From Pithys albifrons albifrons (taxonomy: Eukaryota; Chordata; Aves; Passeriformes; Thamnophilidae), in contig NC_092486.1 of NCBI RefSeq assembly GCF_047495875.1, positions 2,899,259 to 2,963,258 of the forward strand: a DNA stretch of 64,000 nt. The letters are read 5' to 3'. How positions within the stretch are numbered: position 1 is the stretch's first letter; each line of letters opens with the position of its first letter. The notes beneath the pieces are model-generated. The model saw only the letters and a list, made by a program, of their open reading frames with translations, was not told where the DNA came from and did no database searches. The translations under genes were made by a program, and so were the position numbers. Positions 56,656 through 64,000 of the stretch are shown piece after piece.

Positions 56656-57565
56656 TGCCAGTTTAACCCCAAGTCACTTAACAATGATGGGAGATGTTCT
56701 CCATGCAGGAAACTGGATCTCAGTCTTTGGAAGAAGAGATTCCAGAGGGCAGTGGCCTCTGTCCTGGCCAGCCCTGTGCCAGGAAGGGTTGGCACAAGGC
56801 ACAGAAAGGCCGGGAGGTTTTCCTGTCGCCCTTTGCCGGCTTCCCAGAGGCTCCTGCTGGTGCTGCTGGAGGCAGCAGGGTCATTGTTCCAAGGAGAAGT
56901 CCCTCTGGCCGGTTCCTGGTGGAGAATGGTGGTGTTTACTCAAGGAAACGAGGTAATCACCGAGGTTATTTTTATTGGGTGCCATCCTTTTTAGCATCCC
57001 CGTCGGCAGCCACGTCAATGCCTGGCGTGAACAATGACCTGGGAGAGGATACAGCAGTTGCTAAGGAAACCTCTGGAGCACAGGAGCCAAACAAACAACA
57101 GCAAAGGAGGCCCAGGCCACCGGGGACCTGACTCTGCAGAGCTTTGCCCCTGCTCAGCCTGCACAACTTCGCTGGGAGAGGCTCCAAACCTCGCAGGAGA
57201 AAACGTTTGTTTGGGCAGAGGCTCCTCAAACTTTTCTGCCTTCACCAGAGCAGATCAAAGGCATAAAAACAGAGATATTTGTGGCCTCTGATTGGAATTA
57301 ATTGGCTCTTGAAGGCAGCCACGGGGGCTTTGTTGGGGTATTATTTCACTGGGAGACAGGACAACAAGCACAGCCTTTGGTGCCCTGTTCATGGTCAGGA
57401 AGGTCAGAGCAGATGGGACACCTTCAAGGATTGAGGTCCCCAGGGCTTGCCCAGGTGGCCCAGAGTGTTTCAAAGAGTCTGAGACACCTCCAGGGAAGGC
57501 TGGAGGGCTGTGACTGAAGCAATGGCTCTGTGTTCCCAAAGAAGGGAAGTGTGATCTGCAGAGAT
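56656..57565. other. Single-copy region, moderately CpG-rich, with an X-box-like site
   Basis: From about 56800 to 57240 CpG is denser than in the neighbourhood (for example CCCGTCGGCAGCCACGTCAA). It contains the RFX-like site at 57057-57070. No exon could be assigned. A regulatory element or unrecognised 5' exon is possible. Confidence 0.4.
57057..57070 (+). promoter_or_regulatory. RFX X-box-like site
   Basis: GTTGCTAAGGAAAC fits the X-box pattern of two half-sites (GTTGC and GGAAAC) separated by two bases. RFX factors bind such sites at ciliary and other promoters. Confidence 0.35.
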
Positions 57566-58165
57566 GCTTTGAATGGTTTGGGTTGGGAAGGACCTTAAAG
57601 TTCATCCAGTGCCACCCCAGCCATGGGACACCTTTCACTGTCCCAGGGTGCTCCAACCTGGCCTTGGGCACTCCCAGGGATGGGGCAGCCACAGCTTCTC
57701 TGGGAATTCCATCCCAGCCCCTCCCCACCCTCACAGCCAACAATCCCTTCCCAATATCCCATCTATCCCTGCCCTCTGGCAGTGGGAAGCCATTCCCTGT
57801 GTCCTGTCCCTCCATCCCTTGTCCCAGTCCCTCTCCAGCTTTCCTGGAGCCCCTTTAGGCCCTGGAAGATGCTCCAAGATCTCCTGGAATCCTTCTCTTC
57901 TCCAGGCTGAACAATCCCATCATTCCCAGCCAGGAATTCCTCCCCAATATCCCATCTAAACCATTCCCTGTGTCCTGTCCCTCCATCCCTTGTCCCAAGT
58001 CCCTCTCCAGCTCTCCTGGAGCCCCTTTAGGCCCTGGAAGGGGCTCTGAGGTCTCTCTGGAACTTCTCTTCTCCAGGTGAACCCCCCCCAGCTCTCCCAG
58101 CCTTTTCCAGAGGAGCTCCAGCCCTGGAGCATCTCCATGATCTCCTCTGGATTCATCCCAACAGA
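57566..58165 (-). mobile_element. CR1 3' end plus repeated 3' UTR segment
   Basis: Starts GAATGGTTTGGGTTGGGAAGGACC at about 57570. After CCAATATCCCATCTAAACCA at about 57961 the segment CATTCCCTGTGTCCTGTCCC to AAGGGGCTCTGAGGTCTCTC appears again (first at about 57791), so the 3' UTR is partly duplicated in tandem, about 170 bp apart. It ends at about 58160 (CTGGATTCATCCCAACAG). Confidence 0.8.
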
Positions 58166-59930
58166 TCCTTTGGAATATTAAAACTCAAAATAACAGTTCA
58201 GCAGAGACTTTCCTCCATGGAAAATCCTGGTCTTTTTCAGGGGACACAACACCTGATCACAGTGACTGGACAAGATCAACCCTGAGAGCTGATCCCACAC
58301 ATCACCTGGGCTCAACCTCCTCCTGGAAGGGAAGGCCCTGAGGCATCTCCAGGCCACCCATCACCCCCAGAAAACAAGCCTTGAACATCATGAAAATGAG
58401 AGGATGAGGCAGGAGGAGAACCTGCAAAGGAAAGTGTTTGTCCCTCACCCACCTGAGAGAGCAGCAGGGCCTTGCAACTGCTGGGATTGAACCCCAAAAG
58501 AGACATTTCAGGTCAAACCCCCCAAAATAAACGTTTCTGGCAGTGAGGAACAAACAGCCTCATGGCTGGAGAGAGTTAGAGAAGTTTATTGAAGTTGTGA
58601 TTTGAAATTTTAGTTAAAGGGCTGAGTAAATATCAACTTTTCAACTTCAACCCAGTTGGGTTCAGGTGGGGCCAGGAAGGAGAATGTTCAGCCCGTGCTG
58701 GGAGAAACCACCCAAAGAATGACCAGGATGAATTTCTATCAGTTTGAAGGGACAATCTGTAAGATCTGATGACTAAAGGACTCTCCCCTGAAGGCAGGAC
58801 AATGGGACCAGGATGACAAGGGTGTTCCCATGACACAGTGAGGAAAACAAGGGTTGCCATGGAAACAGCTGATAAATGGGCACATGTAATTAAGAAAAAA
58901 AGCTTAATTTGCTTGTTTAAAAGGGAGGGGAACTGTTTTGATCCTGCTTAATTACAGCTGATCTTATTTAATTGCATTTTCTTCCAGCCAGTTCAGTGTC
59001 ACTGTTGGAGCAGCAGGAGATGAAACTTCAGTGGTTTAGTGGGAAAATGAGGCAGGGAGGGAAGGTTGGATTAATTCCCAATTTATTGAGTTATCCCTGC
59101 CTGGATTTAACCCTTCCAAAGGAGGGACTGAGGGCAGCAAAATCCGAATGAAACAGGGAAAAAAGGGGCTTGAGTGGGAATAAAATCAGGTCCTGTGGCT
59201 GCAAAAGGGGCTTTTGCCTTCCCCTCTTTGTCCTTTACAAGGTGCTAATGCTGATTTTAAGGTCTCAGGGGAAGGAGCTCCACATTTAGAAAAGCAGCAG
59301 CCAAGTGTGGAGAATCAGAATCCCTGATTTGAATCAGAGCCACCAGATTGGGGCACTTTAAATAGATTGGCAACTAATGCAATTAAAAGGAAAAAAAATA
59401 AAAAGAAAAAGGTTCAAAGCACATTAAGGGCCTTGATATGCACCGAGGAAATTCTTGCCTGGTTCTGTCTCCAGAAGATGAAAGGAAGAAGATGAAGGTG
59501 AAAGGAGCAGAGCCCATAAAGCTGCTCTTTTGGGTTCAGTGCCTGAGAAAGGATCAGCCACAAAAGCCTCCCGTGGAAATTTGGGTTATTTGGGGAGGTT
59601 TGGCACCACAGAGGTTTCCATGAGGAGCTCCAGGTGTGGAGCAGACCCACATGGGAGCCAAATAAACCTTCACCTTCCAGAATGATGCTCTTGGAGGAAA
59701 GTCCTTCAGCCTACCAAGGTCTGCCAGGGCAGAGAGATGTATAAATAGAGCCAGGAAAGGGCCATGCCAGGGCAGGAGCTGCTTCCCTTGCCCAGCCTGG
59801 GGGCATCTGCTCTGCCATCAAGGTTGTCCTGCAGCCAAGAGCTCCCAAAGAACCCACCTGGAGGGCAGGAATCTCCTTCTCAGACTCCCTGGGCAGACCT
59901 AAGACCTTCTGGCAGAGCCTCCCCCTGAAC
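58166..59930. other. Single-copy region with a perfect X-box-like site
   Basis: No array, transposon or familiar exon. Contains the palindromic site at 58853-58866 and several homopolymer A-runs near 59389-59410. Confidence 0.5.
58853..58866. promoter_or_regulatory. RFX X-box consensus
   Basis: GTTGCCATGGAAAC is a full match to the classical two-half-site RFX/EF-C consensus. It lies 1.8 kb from the weaker site at 57057-57070. Confidence 0.5.
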
Positions 59931-59931
59931 A

Positions 59932-61366
59932 GAACCCCCTTCACCACCACATTGTCCCCCTCAGCACCACACTGTCCCTTCAATCAACACATTGTCCCTT
60001 CAACCAACACACTGTCCCCTTCACCACCCCATTGTCTCCTTCACCTCCACACTGTCCCCTTCACTACCACATTGTCCCCTTCACCTCCACACTGTCCCCC
60101 TCACCACCACACTGTCCCCTTCACCACTACATTGTCCCCTTCACCTCCACACTGTCCCCCTCACCACCACATTGTCCCCCTCACCACCACATTGTCTCCT
60201 TCACCTCCACACTGTCCCCTTCACCACCACATTGTCCCCCTCACCACCACACTGTCCCCTTCACCTCCACACTGTCCCCTTCACCACCTCATTGTCTCCT
60301 TCACCTCCACACTGTCCCCTTCACCACCACATTGTCCCCCTCACCACCACACTGTCCCCTTCACCTCCACACTGTCCCCTTCACCACCCCATTGTCTCCT
60401 TCACCTCCACACTGTCCCCCTCACCACCACACTGTCCCCTTCACTACCACATTGTCCCCTTCACCTCCACACTGTCCCCCTCACCACCACACTGTCCCCT
60501 TCACCACTACATTGTCCCCTTCACCTCCACACTGTCCCCTTCACCACTACATTGTCCCCTTCACCTCCACACTGTCCCCCTCACCACCACACTGTCCCCC
60601 TCACCACCACATTGTCCCCTTCACCTCCACACTGTCCCCTTCACCACCCCATTGTCCCCTTCACCACCACATTCTCCCACTCACCACCCCATTGTCCCCT
60701 TCACCACCACATTCTCCCACTCACCACCACATTGTCCCCCTCACCACCACACTGTCCCACTCACCACCACATTGTCCTCTTCACCACCACATTGTCCCCC
60801 TCACCACCCGATTGTCCCCTTCACCACCCCATTGTCCCCTTCACCACCACATTCTCCCACTCACCACCACATTGTCCCCCTCACCACCACACTGTCCCCC
60901 TCACCACCCCCTTGTCCCCTTCACCACCCCATTGTCCTCTTCACCACCACACTGTCCCCCTCACCACCACATTGTCCCCCTCACCACCCAATTGTCCCCT
61001 TCACCACCCCATTGTCCCTTCAATCAACACATTGTCCCCCTCACCACCACATTGTCCCCTTCACCTCCACACTGTCCCCTTCACCACCCCATTGTCCCCT
61101 TCACCTCCACACTGTCCCCTTCACCACCACATTGTTCCCTTCACCACCCCATTGTCCCCCTCACCACCACATTGTCCCCCTCACCACCCCATTGTCCCTT
61201 CAATCAACACATTGTCCCCCTCACCACCACACTGTCCCCCTCACCTCCACACTGTCCCCCTCACCACCACACTGTCCCCTTCACCACCCCATTGTTCCCT
61301 TCACCACCCCATTGTCCCCTTCACCACCCAATTGTCTCCTTCACCTCCACACTGTCCCCCTCAGCA
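59932..61366. repeat. 20-bp C-rich minisatellite, about 71 units with no visible indels
   Basis: The unit is TCACCACCACATTGTCCCCC. The 20-bp phase is unbroken from 59941 to about 61365. Variation is confined to a few positions: ACCACC/ACCTCC/ACTACC, ATTG/ACTG, CCCC/CCCT, and a rarer CAATCAACAC form at 59981, 60001, 61021 and 61201. The last two lie 180 bp apart in similar surroundings, a trace of a nine-unit duplication. All plus-strand frames are open (up to 515 codons), an artefact. Confidence 0.97.
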
Positions 61367-61760
61367 GAAGGGATGGAGATGACACTTTGTTGGCCTGTGC
61401 CATGCCATTAACCAGCATGATTGTCCCAACATCTCCCCAAGCTTCACAAAGCCTAAAGGAAAGAATTCCCATTACAAGTTCTCCTTTCTGCACTGGGAAG
61501 ATTAAAAGCAGCTCGTTACACACGCCCTGGGTGTGCTAATTAACTCCTTTCCTTGTGGCTTTAAACCCATCCCAGCTCCCTGCACGGGGCTGGATTTCAC
61601 CTCCTGGAGCTGGAATTTCACCAGGGGCATCACCCTGAGCAGGATCACAACTCAGGGCACCAAAGGAGCTGGGCAGACTCACACTTGGGATTTCCACTGC
61701 TGAGAAGAGCAGCAGGAAATGGGAGCTGATGGATTGGGAGAGGAATGTTTCTGCCTGGAG
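61367..61760. other. Single-copy spacer
   Basis: Nothing recognised. Confidence 0.5.
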
Positions 61761-61761
61761 G

Positions 61762-62300
61762 GATCTCAGTCACCTCTGGAGGGGTCACAGTCCCCTCTGG
61801 GGGGGTCTCAGTCACCTCTGAAGGGGTCAGAGTCACATCTGGAGGGGTCACAGTCACCTCTGGAAGGGTCACAGTCCCCTCTGGAGGGGTCTCAGTCATC
61901 TCTGGAAGGGTCACAGTCCCCTCTGGAGGGGTCTCAGTCACCTCTGGAAGGATCAGAGTCACCACTGGAAAGGTCACAGTCACCTCTGGAAGGGTCACAG
62001 TCACCTCTGGAGGGGTCACAGTCACCTCTGGGGGGTCTCAGTCACCTCTGAAGGGGTCAGAGTCACCTCTGGGGGGGTCACAGTCACCTCTGAAGGGGTC
62101 AGAGTCACCTCTGGGGGGGGTCACAGTCACATCTGTAGGGGTCAGAGTCACCTCAGGAAGGGTCACAGTCACCTCTGAAGGGGTCACAGTCACCTCCAGA
62201 GGGATCACAGTCACCTCTGAAGGGGTCACAGTCACCTCCAGAGTGATCACAGTCACCTCTGGAAGGGTCACAGTCACCTCTGGAGGGGTCTCAAGCAGAG
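61762..62300. repeat. 21-bp minisatellite, about 25 units
   Basis: The unit is GGGGTCACAGTCACCTCTGGA with GGGTCTCAGTC, GGGTCAGAGTC and CTGAAG variants. G-run length varies by one or two bases in a few units near 61800, 62030 and 62110, shifting the frame. Confidence 0.95.
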
Positions 62301-63179
62301 GAAAGTCAGGGATGAGGGAGCAGGACAATCTCGGGGGTTTGCACAAGTAGGAGCCAAATCTGAGCCTCTTCTGCATTAACCCCGAGGACTTTTCAATGAA
62401 ACACACTCAAATCTTGGTCCAGAACTGGGAGAAGGTGAGAGAGGAATGGGGAACATGAGACAAACCCACCTGCACCATGAGGAAGGTGGCCCAGAAAGGC
62501 CTCTCTCATTTTTCTCCATTAACCACAAAGCAAATTGCCCCTTACAGATCACCCTGACAGAGATTAATTACAGGAAAGGATGGAAAGGATGGAAAGGATG
62601 GAAAGGATGGAAAGGATGGAAAGGATGGAAATCCCAACAAGGTCCCCTCAGCTTGCAGAGCAACTTCATGTTTCATGTGTGATGCTACAAATCACTCCAA
62701 GTGCTGGGATGTCACAGCTAATTAATGTGAGGAGCTGAAAGGACACTCTGTGGAGGAAGAAACCACGTCCCAACCCATCAGGAATTTTTCTATACTGTCT
62801 CCTATGGGGAAAAAAAAGAGAAAGCTCCTCGTGTCTGGCTTTGATTATTTATTGAACAATGCCCCAGCGAGCCCCAGAGTCTCTGCAGACAGCTCATCAA
62901 CGAGGCCTGCAGGGCAAGGTTGAGACAAGGACAAGGATTTCTGAACTCTGGAGCACAACACTCAGCTCGGAGATCACCCCCCACCAGGAGGAACGGGATT
63001 TCTCCAAGGGAGAAAGGCAAGAAAGGCAAAGGTTCTTTGCTGAAGGGAGAAGATCTCTGTGAAAGCTGCAGTTTCAGGGGGTTTTCCCTCCACTGTGGGA
63101 TTTTGGGAAACTTCTTTCTCCTGAATTCATTAACTTTGGGTTCCTCCAGAACTTGTTGGACCAAAGAACACCCAGAACA
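62301..63179. other. Single-copy spacer with a 9-bp repeat
   Basis: GGAAAGGAT is repeated about 6.5 times at 62573-62631. Nothing else recognised. Confidence 0.6.
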
Positions 63180-63872
63180 TTTAGTTGGGGAAGGAACATG
63201 TTTATTTGGGGAAGGGACACATTTCTTTGGGAAAGGGACATGTTTATTTGGGGAAGGAACACATTTCTTTGGGAAAGGGACACATTTCTTTGGGAAAGGG
63301 ACTCATTTCTTTGGGAAAGGAACTCATTTCTTTGGGAAAGGGACACATTTCTTTGGGAAATGAACACATTTCTTTGGGGAAGGGACACATTTATTTGGGA
63401 AAGGAACACATTTCTTTGGGAAAGGGACACATTTGTTTGGGAAAGGAACACATTTCTTTGGGAAAGGGACACATTTCTTTGGGAAAGGCACATGTTTATT
63501 TGGGAAAGGAACACATTTCTTTGGGAAAGGCACATGTTTATTTGGGGAAGGGACACATTCCTTTGGGGAAGGAAAACATTTATTTGGAAAAGGAACACAT
63601 TTCTTTGGGAAAGGGACACATTTCTTTGGGAAAGGAACACGTTTCTTTGGGAAATGAACACATTTCTCTGGGAAAGGAACTCATTTCTTTGGGAAAGGGA
63701 CACATTTCTTTGGGAAAGGGACACATTTCTTTGGGGAAGGGACACATTTCTTTGGGAAAGGCACATGTTTATTTGGGGAAGCAACACATTTCTTTGGGAA
63801 AGGAACTAATTTCTTTGGGAAATGAACTCATTTCTTTGGGAAAGGAACTCATTTCTTTGGGGAAGGCACCTG
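63180..63872. repeat. 21-bp minisatellite, about 33 units
   Basis: The unit is TTTCTTTGGGAAAGGGACACA. Two ACACATTTCTTT/CATGTTTATTTG classes and GGAACTCA variants are interspersed. Because the unit is 21 bp, ORFs reading LGKGHIS-type repeats run through on both strands and are artefacts. Confidence 0.96.
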
Positions 63873-63978
63873 TTTTTCTCAAGCCTTTGGTTGAAAGCTC
63901 TCCCTGGTTAAAATCCACACTAACAAGGAGGGTCTCACGTAGTTTGGGATTTATTGGTTTATATTAAAAGATGGTGTT
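63873..63978. other. Short single-copy spacer
   Basis: Separates the last minisatellite from a CR1 tail. Nothing recognised. Confidence 0.5.
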
Positions 63979-64000
63979 TAGAATCATGGAATGGTTTGGG
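63979..64000 (-). mobile_element. CR1 3' terminus, cut by the window end
   Basis: AGAATCATGGAATGGTTTGG is the start of a minus-strand CR1 tail. The rest lies outside the window. Confidence 0.75.

Noticed and set aside
59952..61539. ORFs of 459-515 codons rich in SPPHCP repeats
   Set aside because: Product of the 20-bp array in all three plus-strand frames.
63185..63967. 260-codon ORF of LGKGHIS repeats
   Set aside because: Product of the 21-bp array; the minus strand is open as well.

Overview
This window looks like nuclear DNA of a songbird (Passeriformes). Three things point there. First, there are about twenty fragments of the avian LINE CR1, recognisable by their 3' ends (ATTCTATGATTCT-type octamer tails, read as CATAGAAT in minus-strand copies). 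Second, a tRNA-derived SINE with a CR1-like tail at about 27.27-27.42 kb resembles the TguSINE1 family known from zebra finch. Third, there are three copies of an LTR-like repeat. There is no operon structure, no rRNA and no free-standing tRNA gene. I found no host protein-coding gene I can name. Nearly all long open frames are stop-free tandem repeats.

Layout. 0.3-3.4 kb: two 21-bp minisatellites. 5.0-5.3 kb: a CpG-richer patch with a possible minus-strand signal-peptide exon. 5.3-7.9 kb: an AT-rich macrosatellite of about 190-bp units. 8.3-20.2 kb: CR1 copies, including a plus-strand one (12.8-14.0 kb) that keeps part of the reverse transcriptase. 20.2-23.9 kb: arrays of 59, 223 and 219 bp. 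24.6-26.6 kb: more CR1. 26.9-27.9 kb: a 40-bp array split by the SINE. 29.4-32.6 kb: arrays of about 160, 32 and 20 bp. 34.8, 43.0 and 54.3 kb: the LTR-like copies. 36.9-42.8 kb: pentanucleotide, 39-bp-class, 52-bp, 159-bp and hexanucleotide arrays. 46.2-58.2 kb: a (GGGA)n tract and many CR1 tails. 59.9-63.9 kb: 20-bp and 21-bp arrays. The rest is single-copy non-coding sequence.

The most interesting signal is in the CR1 copies. Several carry extra, head-to-tail copies of their own 3' end, joined at the same junctions at independent loci. Two contain a perfect 37-bp inverted repeat around a 3-base loop. This fits a CR1 lineage that mobilises with duplicated, hairpin-bearing 3' tails. Also worth a look are two RFX X-box-like sites 1.8 kb apart (57.06 and 58.85 kb), two 20-bp arrays with no visible indels, array unit lengths that tend to fall near whole helical turns, a 97%-identical module repeated 31.4 kb apart, and an 822-bp open frame outside the repeats.

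All coordinates of repeat edges are read by eye and may be off by several bases. Identities are visual estimates.
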